This document shows positions 22,901-30,199 of a stretch of DNA of 35,498 bases, piece by piece; the stretch's first letter is position 1, and each line of letters starts with the position of its first letter. A program made the position numbers and the translations under genes. The stretch is from contig BMAT01002374.1 in assembly GCA_019649035.1 (NCBI GenBank), positions 495,178 to 530,675 on the forward strand, read 5' to 3'. The notes under the pieces were generated by a model. The model saw only the letters and a program-made list of their open reading frames with translations. It was not told where the DNA came from and ran no database searches. Source of the stretch: Elysia marginata. Lineage: Eukaryota; Mollusca; Gastropoda; Plakobranchidae.

Positions 22901-25900
22901 ACTCAAATGTTAAAATTTACAAATATGGGGGTCTGTCAGTGTCACACAATACACATGTTTATATTAGTTCCAGCATGTCAAGAATCTCAACTTATACAGC
23001 AGCTGAGCCAACCTTATTAATTTGTTTACTTAATATCAGTGAGGCAACCTGTCGTAAATCAGGCTCAAGTCATTTGGACTAGTTTTTATGTTAGAGCCTT
23101 TTCAATACTCAAATCTGCTATGTATGTTGAACCTTTGAACCATTTTTGTTTCCTTTGAAATAAAATACCTTTGAATTATTGCGAGAATTAATATTTTTTG
23201 TAACCCTTTTCAAGGGAATTAAACAATCTGCTAAAAATTTTTTAATACATCTATATGTTATGCAAGTAATTTTCATGCTACAAGGCACTTATGTTTTGGA
23301 CTATATGGTTTTCTGAGCTTTCTCAATATGTTAAAAACTGCTTTAAGTTATCATAATCATTTGGAAAAATATAACACATTCTTTTGATTTGAAATAAAGA
23401 TAAAAAGGGGAATAAATCTAAAGTCTGCTTCTTCAAGTTAACATTTGCGACAATCAACACATTTGTTCAGGTTGGAAGACATGATAATTATGTCAAATTC
23501 CAATGTGTGTCTGATTATTTAACTGAATTAACTTGACTTTTTAATTTTCTCTGACAGGTTTATGTGGACAACCAGGAATACGAGCAGGTGCCAAGTGCTG
23601 GCCTGTGCCAGGTGGTGCTGGAGGGGTTGAGGCCAGGTCAATCCCACACATTAGCTGTGCAAGCTTTGTGCGGGGGAGGCCAGGCATCCCCACGGGCCCA
23701 ACTGCTTTTCCAGGGGGTGGTCAGGCCTGAACTAGGTCATCAGAAGGACAACGATCGTTTGCATCAAGGCAAAAATGGTGAGCTGAGAGAACAGAGGGAT
23801 CTCGACACAGACCTGTCCTCGGTGTTGGACAAAGCTCACTACAAGAGAGGCCACAAGCGAAAGGTATGGTTGAGTCTGGGTAATTCCGACCTGGATAATT
23901 TGAATATATAGTGGAATCCTGATAAAATCAACACCTCAGGACCGAAAAGATGTGTTGACTTAAATCAAGATTTGACTTTAACCATTACAAAAATATAAAG
24001 AAATACAAAACGGAACTGGCAAACAGATTTGATTTAAATCAAGAGTTTTGCTTAAAGGTGTTTAGTTTAAGTGGATTCCACTGTATTTGCTTCATTGAAA
24101 CTGTTATTTATATTATTATAGATTTTATTCTTCTTTTGTAAATGCGTATTGATAATTCAAGTTTTGATCAATTCAATGCTTAATTTTGTCTTGACAGGGT
24201 TTGAAATATCTGAACAACACTATATTGTGAGAGATGTTTTCAGAGTTAATGTGGTTCAGTGGTAAATACTTAGTTTTACAACTATGAAGCTCAAGGGTCA
24301 AATCCTTGCTGTATCAATACAACATTAAGTCATTAAAATGGAGTCTTTCCATATGTTTTCTTTCTGTAGGCTACACAGTTATTTTTTATAGGAAACCCAG
24401 CTCTTAACAGAAAAAAAAATCTTAATAGTATGCTTAAGTCCTGTTCTACTTCTAAAAAGGCTTATTATACAAATTCAAGAATTGGGTTTAGAACTGTAAA
24501 AACTTCAGTTGTGGGAAAGAAATAAATAATTAAGTAAAAATCCATCTGTGATAATAATGGTGCGGTTTGTAGAACTATCTTTATCTGAATCGATTTAGTT
24601 CTTTGAAGTGACAACATGTTTTCACTTTCTAACGAAGGAAGTGAGTCTAATTTTAAATGGGAAAGTAAAATTAACCACTTTTTATGTATTTTTATGGTTT
24701 TCTCCATACAATGTAGAATTTGCATTGATAAAAATACAAAGTTGAGGTGTTGTGTTTTTTTTGCTTTTCTAACATTAGGTTTGACGTATCAAACTGGACT
24801 CTTTTTCAAAACTTATATGCATTATTTTGAACCTTTTTTTTCTGATGAGATTGCTACAAAGTAATATTATCACCCTTCATTCTTCGATCAGGTCCTGGCT
24901 CTGTATGACTACAGCCCAGACAGGGAGTCCCCTGGGGATTTCCCGTACTTAGAGCTGGCATTCCAAGCTGGCGATGTCCTTACAGTCTATGGTGAAGCAA
25001 GGCCAGACGGGTTTTTACATGGAGAGGTGGGAACAATACTGGAAAATATTTTTAAATAACAATACCCTGTAATGGCCACTTTCAGTAGGCATCTCTATCT
25101 GGGAAAAACTCTTATAATTATGAAATTTTGAAAAAAAATTACTCAGAAATATTTTAAAAGTTAAAACTAACTCAATGTGTATATATCACCGATTTATCTG
25201 CTGTAGAACTTACCAATATATATATGTGTTGCCAAAAATTTACATCCTGAATGAGCCGAGGCCTCTTTGTTCAAACTGTTTTAATAGCAGTAAGACAGAA
25301 GTATGATCTGATATAATCAAATGCATAAATTTGTTAAAAGTTCTGTTTGGGAAAGTTTGAATTATAAATGCCATTTATAAAGATGTGCAACAGTAACTGA
25401 GGGTTTTTTTTTGTTGTAAAAATAGATAGACAATGAAAAAAAAAATCAAAGGTACAGAATTGGTTCTAATATTTACATTGAAAATGTCAAGAAAAAAAAA
25501 TGTCCCAGGATATATAGGACTGTGTTTTCCTTTTTGCTTCACAACACCGGGATGACAAATTTCAGGGTTTTTTCCATCCCCTTATTGTGTATTGCACAAC
25601 ACATGTCTGTGCAATTTTTTTTAAAATACAAGACAAATGCTAGGCTTATTTTCAGGTGTTTTTTTTAAACCATAGGGTATCTTTGACAACCAAATGTATT
25701 GGAGTGTTATATTGTCGAATAAGCAAAGAAGAGATAATATTGTTACTTTTTTACTACATCTCTGATTACTACTTTGTTTTCTCTGTTGTTTCAGGTTGAC
25801 GGCAAGAGAGGATTGATTCCTGCCTGCTTTGTAGAAAATGTTTTGGACTCTTCTAGAGGGGCACGAGTGAGAGCAATTTTATCTCTTTCTTTTTAACTTT

Positions 25901-26428
25901 TGATTTGTGTCTCTTGTGGAAGATTCACAGACAAAATTGTAGACTTACAGTGGAAACCTCTGTAATCAAAGTCGGATCATCTGAATTTCTCATGATTCAA
26001 AGTTTTCTATGTGTGAGGTTTCTTTTTCCCCTATTACTTTTGTTAGCTAGATTCTCACTGTATATTTAATATCTTTCCACCAAATTGTCATAATTCGACA
26101 AAAAACTTTTTACGTTTGGAAACTTTGAAAAAAATGCATTTTTATAAAATGAAAAAAAAAGCAACACCTAACACACACTCTGGTCTGCTCGTGAGATAGT
26201 TAACTTTTTTTCCCCAGTATAGTCAACATTGATTCATTAGTTCTATTTGTAAAGGTTTTTCTTTTCCAGTAAACGATTCAGATTGTGATGAACCAGTATA
26301 TTATTTGTACATTTTTTCTTCCAGAAAACCATTCAAATTTTGAAGTTTGATTCATCAATATTTGTTTGTTATTGTTTTTCTAGAGAGTACCTGCTTCTGG
26401 AGGGGAGTCAAGAGAAATGACAGTATGA
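4749..26428 (+). CDS. RIM-binding-protein-like scaffold (coiled coil, SH3-FN3-SH3), 18 exons, 5'-incomplete
   Basis: Joined exons: 4749-4909, 5553-6602, 7021-7077, 7808-7870, 10723-10818, 11580-11741, 12223-12408, 14242-14493, 17912-18034, 18634-18729, 19266-19382, 20084-20501, 21577-21816, 22161-22363, 23558-23863, 24892-25026, 25795-25866, 26384-26428. All introns are GT-AG and the frame stays open for 1,259 codons. Residue numbers start at the first complete codon, 4751. Residues 1-388 are disordered and Ser/Pro/acidic-rich; about 389-787 is coiled coil; 788-892 is a basic/Ser/His linker; SH3-1 is about 893-954, FN3 about 1033-1127, SH3-2 about 1177-1238, and the tail ends MTV. SH3 signatures seen are ALYDYSP and ADYDP, then YYEGEV/LHGEV and GLVPANYL/GLIPACFV. 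RIM-BPs link Ca channels and RIM at active zones; TSPOAP1 and RIMBP3 are relatives. That role is inferred from architecture alone. Fewer SH3/FN3 domains than known members make the family call moderate. The first exon is missing. Confidence 0.72.
5553..6602 (+). CDS. Exon 2: long disordered region with proline-rich motifs, start of the coiled coil
   Basis: The acceptor is TTATTTTACAG|TCT and the donor CAA|GTAAGT. It is the largest exon, exactly 350 codons, phase 0 at both ends (residues 54-403). It is Ser/Gly/Pro/acidic-rich. Visible motifs are PIPPPRRAR (SH3-ligand-like), KKPLPHQP and an acidic stretch running into proline (DDDDAPPPPLPTSRPP). The last 15 residues (MSIRQRIAMIEKQLQ) start an amphipathic helix. 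The frame is open upstream of the TTG at 5604, so that is not a start. Reading on past the donor meets a stop at 6654, inside the intron. Confidence 0.85.
7021..7077 (+). CDS. Exon 3: short linker in the coiled-coil region
   Basis: Acceptor CGCATCCAG|TCT, donor CAG|GTGAGT. 57 bp, 19 codons, phase 0/0. Peptide SDQFDSRVDSDHELNWKTQ is polar and acidic and interrupts the heptads. Because it is short and symmetric, it could be skipped without changing frame. Confidence 0.72.
7576..7603. other. Perfect 11-bp hairpin in intron 3
   Basis: TCATGAATGTT, loop CTTCTC, then AACATTCATGA. Function unknown. Confidence 0.7.
7808..7870 (+). CDS. Exon 4: coiled-coil segment
   Basis: Acceptor TTTTTTCCAG|GCA, donor GAT|GTGAGT. 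63 bp, 21 codons, phase 0/0. The peptide starts AQENLKQVELLEKDNK and is charged with Leu/Val at heptad spacing, as in a coiled coil. An opposite-strand frame over the same bases is a shadow. Confidence 0.78.
8457..8484. other. Perfect 12-bp hairpin in intron 4
   Basis: TAAGAAAGTTTG, a 4-base loop TTCT, then CAAACTTTCTTA. It is too short for a typical microRNA precursor. Confidence 0.7.
8831..8955. repeat. Inverted repeat with 15-bp perfect arms
   Basis: GCCCATGTGCATGAT (8831-8845) and its exact reverse complement (8941-8955) enclose 95 bp. Weaker pairing continues a few bases at both sides. Could be a tiny decayed foldback element; no target duplication seen. Confidence 0.6.
10262..10282 (+). 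repeat. (TC)n microsatellite
   Basis: About ten perfect TC units in the intron before exon 5. Confidence 0.85.
10723..10818 (+). CDS. Exon 5: coiled-coil segment
   Basis: Acceptor TTATCTTTCAG|ATT, donor AAA|GTAAGT. 96 bp, 32 codons, phase 0/0. The peptide begins INKLEKELEEKRRHINTLEI and has clear Leu/Ile heptad positions. It follows a 2.85-kb intron, the second longest in the gene. Confidence 0.82.
11266..11297 (+). repeat. Perfect 16-bp tandem duplication
   Basis: GTTTATAGAAGAGCAT occurs twice back to back with no mismatch, in the intron between exons 5 and 6. It is probably a recent slippage event. Confidence 0.85.
11580..11741 (+). CDS. Exon 6: coiled-coil segment
   Basis: Acceptor CCTCTGTAG|AAC, donor AAG|GTGATT. 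162 bp, 54 codons, phase 0/0. A heptad block (MVEQLQLDLTKLRSELKRV) is followed by a short break (GYRPEGDSMDP) and a second helical block ending REIVSK. GC rises sharply inside the exon. Confidence 0.85.
12223..12408 (+). CDS. Exon 7: coiled-coil segment
   Basis: Acceptor GTGTTTCAG|CGC, donor CGG|GTGAGA. 186 bp, 62 codons, phase 0/0. It is continuous charged helix with heptad Leu/Val, for example LRSLEQEVVALQEKELQL. The intron that follows starts with a pogo-like repeat only 37 bp past the donor. Confidence 0.86.
12446..12838. mobile_element. Pogo/Tigger-like short DNA transposon remnant
   Basis: The left end CAATGAAACCCTTCTATTAA matches the reverse complement of the right end (CAGTGGAACCCCTGAGTTAA) with several mismatches. 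It is flanked by TA on the left and CA (mutated TA) on the right. A CAGTGGAACC-type terminus with a TA target is the pattern of Tigger/pogo elements. It is 393 bp with no transposase frame, so non-autonomous. It sits in intron 7, 37 bp after exon 7. Confidence 0.55.
14242..14493 (+). CDS. Exon 8: coiled-coil segment
   Basis: Acceptor CACACACCAG|TTT after an unusual ACAC-rich tract; donor AGG|GTATTG, weaker than the others. 252 bp, 84 codons, phase 0/0. The peptide runs from FASQRQDLRKVLSDH to LDSLNELLIQR, charged and Leu-rich. It is among the most GC-rich pieces of the window. The in-frame ATG at 14179 lies upstream of the acceptor and is intronic. Confidence 0.84.
15757..15905. repeat. Diverged dispersed repeat, copy 1
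   Basis: Shares order and sequence with about 27586-27740: a CTAAGCTTC start, a block of AAAATTTTGT..CT..AAATAGAG, then TTTCTCAAAAAA and ACTCAAT near the end. Many substitutions; no clear terminal repeats or target duplication. Type unknown. Confidence 0.45.
16579..16946. mobile_element. MITE family 2, copy A (about 368 bp)
   Basis: The left end CTCCCACAAAATGAGTCTAC is the inverse of the right end, whose reverse complement reads GTCCCACAAAATGAGTTTTC. A second copy at about 30200-31076 aligns through the interior: GCTTGGTCAAA/ACTTGGTCAAA, GACGTTTTTCATCAT/GATGTTTTTCATTAT, AGGCCACTT, TTTGTCTTTC, CACCATCTTA-type, AAGGCCTTT, ATCACAAAATTCTGCA. There is no coding capacity. The target duplication was not resolved. 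Confidence 0.72.
17912..18034 (+). CDS. Exon 9: coiled-coil segment
   Basis: Acceptor TTTCTAACCAG|ACG, donor AGA|GTAAGT. 123 bp, 41 codons, phase 0/0. The peptide starts TEKTREVFEENLLLREKV and ends FNNLSAR; it is helical with Leu heptads. It follows the longest intron, 3.4 kb. Confidence 0.84.
18634..18729 (+). CDS. Exon 10: coiled-coil segment
   Basis: Acceptor ATTATAACAG|TAT, donor AAA|GTCAGT. 96 bp, 32 codons, phase 0/0. The peptide is Gln/Lys/Leu-rich helix ending LERLARKCQQK. Confidence 0.8.
19266..19382 (+). CDS. Exon 11: end of the coiled coil
   Basis: Acceptor AACATTGCAG|GAC, donor ACT|GTAAGG. 117 bp, 39 codons, phase 0/0. The peptide starts DMLLLELGDELKHNSF and ends MNLEEYNT. It is the last strongly helical segment before the linker. 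Confidence 0.8.
20084..20501 (+). CDS. Exon 12: Ser/basic/His linker and N-terminal half of SH3-1
   Basis: Acceptor AAATTCGCCAG|GAC with a weak pyrimidine tract; donor ACAG|GTAATA. 418 bp, phase 0 in and phase 1 out. The linker holds a Ser/Arg patch (HSRSSSMEEL), a basic cluster (RERRKRP), RPRSADGILG and four consecutive His. SH3-1 begins FRAIADYDP and runs through LELVEGDVVTVTG. The RT loop carries an insertion (SLFSQSGRPG), as in RIM-BP SH3 domains. Confidence 0.86.
20653..21056. mobile_element. TA-flanked MITE family 1, copy 1 (404 bp)
   Basis: Starts TGTCTTGCA and ends with its inverse TGCAAGACA, flanked by TA on both sides (20651-20652, 21057-21058). The inverted ends extend about 38 bp with roughly 80% match (shared CCAAATGAGTC). 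Copy 2 at 32406-32824 is alignable end to end. No transposase frame. Lies in intron 12, 151 bp after exon 12, inside the SH3-1-coding part of the gene. Confidence 0.82.
21577..21816 (+). CDS. Exon 13: C-terminal half of SH3-1 and linker
   Basis: Acceptor TCCTTCACCAG|GTC, donor CAGG|GTAGGA. 240 bp, phase 1 at both ends. It completes SH3-1 with MDRTGYYEGEV and SGLVPANYLLPL, the usual n-Src/distal strands and 3-10 helix motif. A Gly/Ser-rich linker follows, then DMYNRLQQG. Confidence 0.87.
22161..22363 (+). CDS. Exon 14: N-terminal half of the FN3 domain
   Basis: Acceptor CTGCTTAATAG|CCC, donor ATG|GTGAGC. 203 bp, phase 1 in and phase 0 out. After a Pro/His linker come PDPPCNLHV, then GTFLLSWQSPKLDD and GLQVLGYM. 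These match FN3 strands A, B (with the core Trp), and C up to the Tyr. Confidence 0.84.
22364..23557 (+). other. Intron 14, with a 36-base assembly gap
   Basis: Non-coding, AT-rich, splits the FN3 domain. It includes an unresolved run of N at 22390-22425, starting 27 bp after the donor. Nothing else recognised. Confidence 0.7.
22390..22425. other. Assembly gap (36 N)
   Basis: Thirty-six consecutive N. The true length is unknown; any frame reading through it is artificial. Confidence 0.98.
23558..23863 (+). CDS. Exon 15: C-terminal half of the FN3 domain and charged linker
   Basis: Acceptor TCTCTGACAG|GTT, donor AAG|GTATGG. 306 bp, 102 codons, phase 0/0. VYVDNQEYEQVP continues FN3 strand C; VVLEGLRPGQSHTLAVQAL is the E-F loop and strand F. 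A charged linker follows (HQKDNDRLHQ to GHKRK). The preceding intron contains the N gap, so an extra exon there cannot be fully excluded. Confidence 0.86.
23909..24083. mobile_element. Pogo/Tigger-like MITE (175 bp)
   Basis: The left end TAGTGGAATCC and right end GGATTCCACTG are inverted repeats flanked by TA (23907-23908, 24084-24085). Partial pairing continues inward (ATCAACACCT against AGGTGTTTAG). CAGTGGAA-type ends and a TA target are typical of pogo/Tigger elements. It lies in intron 15, 45 bp after exon 15. Confidence 0.72.
24248..24316 (+). mobile_element. tRNA-derived SINE head, degenerate
   Basis: TGTGGTTCAGTGGTAAA (box A-like, about 24250-24266) is followed at tRNA spacing by GGGTCAAATCC (box B-like, 24295-24305). 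No folded acceptor stem or conserved body is visible, so it looks like a decayed SINE 5' end rather than a tRNA gene. Confidence 0.55.
24892..25026 (+). CDS. Exon 16: N-terminal part of SH3-2
   Basis: Acceptor TTCTTCGATCAG|GTC, donor GAG|GTGGGA. 135 bp, 45 codons, phase 0/0. VLALYDYSPDRESPGD gives the ALYDY signature with an extended RT loop. LELAFQAGDVLTVYGE and DGFLHGE follow. This is the best family match in the window. Confidence 0.88.
25795..25866 (+). CDS. Exon 17: C-terminal part of SH3-2
   Basis: Acceptor TGTTGTTTCAG|GTT, donor CGA|GTGAGA. 72 bp, 24 codons, phase 0/0. VDGKRGLIPACFVENVL completes SH3-2, with the Pro and aromatic residues of the ligand-binding 3-10 region. Confidence 0.86.
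26384..26428 (+). CDS. Exon 18: last coding codons and stop
   Basis: Acceptor TTTTTCTAG|AGA. Fourteen codons (RVPASGGESREMTV) then TGA at 26426-26428. The tail is short and polar. The exon presumably continues as the 3' UTR. Confidence 0.78.
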   Translation, partial: RVPASGGESREMTV

Positions 26429-26876
26429 AACATCCACCGTGTACTCCCGGCACCTCCGACAAAACAAGCAGCACTGTGATATTGGAAACGTGCGACTATA
26501 GACCACCGAGTCTCCAAGCCACATCAGCAGAAGACTAAAAATACTTGTTCTTCCTGCAAATTAGATGGGTGACAGAAAATAATGCCAAAGAGCAGTTTTT
26601 CTTCCCTTCTCTTAAGTCAGTTTGGTTGCTTTTAACACCTGCAGATCAAATATGTTTTTCAATGATTTTTTGTTGTATATGCGCATGTTACATAATGTAT
26701 CTCATTCATACATAGATATTAAGCATTCCTTTTGTTTTCTTTGCTTGTTTCAATCACCTACACAAGCATGGATTGTTTTTTATACAACATGCACAAAGTT
26801 CCTTTTTTAGTTTGTAAATTTGTAAATATATAACCTTTGTTTTAATCACAAAGTTAGCAAGTACTGAAACATTTGT

Positions 26877-26882
26877 AATAAA
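26877..26882 (+). terminator. Polyadenylation signal AATAAA (proximal)
   Basis: Canonical hexamer 449 bp after the stop codon, followed by T-rich sequence (26893-26901) that could serve as a downstream element. Confidence 0.45.
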
Positions 26883-27082
26883 ATGAACTATTGTTTTTTT
26901 CTCCCCAATACTATGGAAACTAAAATCCTTGTGTGCGAAATGTATGCCATTGACAAATTTTAGTTTTTGTCTCATACCAGACTGTGATAGATGAATGTAC
27001 TTAGCTAATTTGATAGTTAATTGGTTACTATGATAAAACTGGTTCTTTTTTATACAGCAAACTACGATACTACAAACTTGTT

Positions 27083-27088
27083 AATAAA
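27083..27088 (+). terminator. Polyadenylation signal AATAAA (distal)
   Basis: Canonical hexamer 655 bp after the stop, followed by TG/T-rich sequence at about 27125-27150. It is an alternative 3' end to the signal at 26877. Confidence 0.4.
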
Positions 27089-27459
27089 ATATATACCTTA
27101 AGAATATTCAATGCAACGACAATTTGGCTGTTTTTGTTTTCTTTTGTTAAATATCTTTGCTGTGACAACAAACAAAAAAATCACCTATTCTTTGTCGAAA
27201 TAAATCCAAACGGGTGTTAGTTTAATTTTGTTTTAATTCAAATGTCAAACTGGATTATAAATACAAATTTATTCTATGCAAGCCTTTTAAAATGTGAATA
27301 TTTAACAAATAAATGTTGTTTTGCCAATGCAGCAATGGCAAAGTATTTATATCTGCATTTGAGCTATTAAAAAATAACTTTTTTTTTCATTAAGGAAGTG
27401 TTCTTTTTTATTTGTATTAAAGTCAATATCTGTACTTGAGGTTACTTTTATAATGATAA

Positions 27460-27505
27460 AATAATAATAATAATAATAATAGGCCTAATAGTAATAGTAA
27501 TAATA
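27460..27505 (+). repeat. (AAT)n microsatellite, interrupted
   Basis: AAT units broken by AGGCCTAATAGTAATAGT, downstream of the RIM-BP-like gene. Confidence 0.8.
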
Positions 27506-27585
27506 TATTTCACTTCCAGGGTGAATTAGTTGGACATAGCATTTTCACTTTTAAAAGCATTTCTATTTTAAACAAGACATTTTTC

Positions 27586-27740
27586 TAAGCTTCAAAACCT
27601 CAAAAATTATATAAGGTTATCAATTTTTAGTGGAAATATATTTAAAATTTTGTTAACCTAAAATAGAGAGAAAAAGGAGAAAAAGGCATTTTTGTGGCTC
27701 TTTCTCAAAAAAAGAATTTCTGACTTCCAACTCAATTTTT
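27586..27740. repeat. Diverged dispersed repeat, copy 2
   Basis: Partner of the copy at about 15757-15905, same orientation. The shared blocks are CTAAGCTTC, AAATTTTGTTAACCTAAAATAGAG, TTTCTCAAAAAA and CCAACTCAAT. Confidence 0.45.
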
Positions 27741-28798
27741 GAAGCAGAATTTTGAAAGTCAAAGAACACATTTGTAGAAAAAAACGCTATTACTTTAATG
27801 AATGCAAATGAAGATTAAGATATATGAGCATGATTTATCCTGGATGCCAACAAAATATTGTTCAGCTGACACAAACGTCTTTACAATAATACAAAAAAAG
27901 GAACAAAATTAATGTTGTAGTTGACACATAAAAAGAAAATTTTATAAGCAGTTACTATGATTTTAAATAAAAGGCATTTAACTGTATACAAAGGCCAGAG
28001 GTAGAGCAATATTTTTGTAAGTTTTGTAACAGAAGATTACAATAATATTATCTCTTTTCAATAGTAGTTGCAAAATGTATGTAAAAACAGAGGTAAAAAG
28101 TATTAATAAAGAAATTAGGCAAAAAATAAATAATTTCAGCTGTAAAATCTGCAAAAAATGAAAACAGAAAATGAACAGCTATATTAATTGAACATTCAAT
28201 TCAACAGATTTTTTTTTAAAGAGGAGGAAGCCTGTGGATGACTCATTGAATAAGCTGATAAAAATGTTAATGTGATTATCAACAAAATAATCCTCACACC
28301 AACAGACTTACATGTAGAGATATTCTGCTCACTCTGTTCTGGAACAGTCACCTGTTCATTAAAACCATAATCACTTGCAAATACGAAAAAGAAAGAACAA
28401 AGCTTTTCAGGAAATTACTTTGTCACAAAATTATTTTTGTACATTTTAAAAGATCTTAAGATCTGGATCAAACATACAGGGCCTACAGTGAAACTAATAA
28501 ATAACAAGTAGTCTTTTTCAAAACTTAGGTTATAGCAGGTGTTCTCGTTATTGTCAAGCAAACTAAGGTATAAAAAGAGTATTTTATGGAAAGTCCAATC
28601 AGCGATGCACTGTGGGCCAGCAAGGGACAGCCAGCGGGTGGGCAAATTCTCTCCCCTATGGTAAGCTGAGATCCTGAAACATGCCCAGAAAGTGAAAAGG
28701 TGAAGAAAGGCCATCTATTAGCATACCAGCATGTAAACAGGCCTGAGATGTTTGAATGAGGAGTGGTTTTTGACACAATCAGTGTTTTTATATGTATA

Positions 28799-29100
28799 AG
28801 GGATGCAAGCGGCCCATGCTCAAAAAGCAGGAACATTTTTACACTCTGTAGGTACCTTCTAGAATCTAGAACTTTTGATGGACCAATTCCAAGAGATAGA
28901 TACAACTCTGTACTACTACTACTAGTAATGCCTACACAGCTATACAACTATAAGAAGTGTTTGTTTTTCCATGACTCTTAATTTAGGATGTTTTCTTTAA
29001 CATATAGGTCATATTTAAAAAAATTTTCCTGCTTCTGTAGTTAAAGAAAAATGCTAAAAAAATCGGAATTCCTGCAAAAATCGGAAAACTTGCATCCCTG
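28799..29100. mobile_element. hAT-like MITE candidate (about 302 bp)
   Basis: The left end AGGGATGCAAG and right end CTTGCATCCCTG are inverse. A second inward match exists (GCAGGAA against TTCCTGC). Flanks TATGTATA and AATAAATA match at 5 of 8 positions, which may be a decayed 8-bp target duplication. Non-coding. Confidence 0.5.
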
Positions 29101-30199
29101 AATAAATATATTTAATTTTTTTTTTAATGGCTTCGCTCTTGTTATTACCGAGGTAACTGACCTGGGCTATCAGAGTTTCCCAAATGCATTATAGGGTGTA
29201 AATAGAGAGAAAATGGCCACTTTCAAATCCCTTTTTACACCCATTGTTCTTGTTTCTCCGGTAGTCATTAAACATGTGTATCAATATCGTCAGTTCTATC
29301 CCATGTCAGTGTATCTATATACATGTATAGAAATAATTTGTACACCAATGAATATTGAGCTAGATCTAATTTATCTCAAAATTAGCATCAAGGATTTCAG
29401 CTGTTCAAAGTGAATACAAAAAGCAGAAAGACACAAGTTACTTATCTGGTAGTTATACTTTTTCAAAACTTCAAAATTTTCAGAATAGCTAGCAGTTAAT
29501 ATATCAGCACCTGAAATCTTGAATCTTTCGAGAGACTAAGGAAGCTCTAAGTCCATCACACTTACTTTTGTATTCAAACACATGACAATAAAGAAGTGCA
29601 TAGTGATATTTACACTAATATAGCCTTATGCCTTTCATGTTACAAAAATAGAGGATAGATGTCAAATTAAAAAAAAAAATTAAAAATTGATTCAAGCATT
29701 GCATCCCACACTAAACAAATGTCATGGGCACAAGTTGTGCAATAAATAAGCACAGCGAAAAAAAATTCTTGGTTCATACAACTCTTTGAGAAAAGGAGAG
29801 AAATTTAGGGGAAAAAACGTGGGGGTTTGGCATCCCTGACAAAGTAAGTGGTAATGTTATATTGGAGAAGACTAAATTCTGTAAAGCTAAGCTTAACCCT
29901 TTAAGCTTTGAGTCCCTGAGCATAAGGTATATGCCCAACTGTTGCAATCCATGCAAAGGAAAGTGAAAACCCCGTTTGAAAGGTCAGGGGAGCTCCTTTG
30001 ATTGAGTTATATTTATACCTTTGGTTTGAGCTGTAATGAAGTGAGAATCTACCACCGGTTTGCCAGTCCTACAGTATGAATAAAAATACTGTGTATCTAA
30101 ACATAAACCTAGACAGGTATACCGATCCTACATGCTCAAAAGGTTAAGCTAAATTAAACAAAGAGAATCAACCTAGGCCAAAATTGAGATAATTTGTGA

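Larger units (their letters stand above)
26429..27110 (+). other. 3' UTR of the RIM-BP-like gene
   Basis: AT-rich non-coding sequence directly after the TGA, with no intron signals needed. It holds AATAAA at 26877-26882 and again at 27083-27088, so cleavage probably falls at about 26.9 or 27.1 kb. More AATAAA hexamers follow near 27200 and 27305. The end is not fixed by sequence alone. Confidence 0.55.

Noticed and set aside
28525..28947. Minus-strand frame of 140 codons
   Set aside because: No recognisable domain, overlaps the hAT-like MITE candidate end, and lacks splice or promoter support; probably chance in a repeat-rich region.
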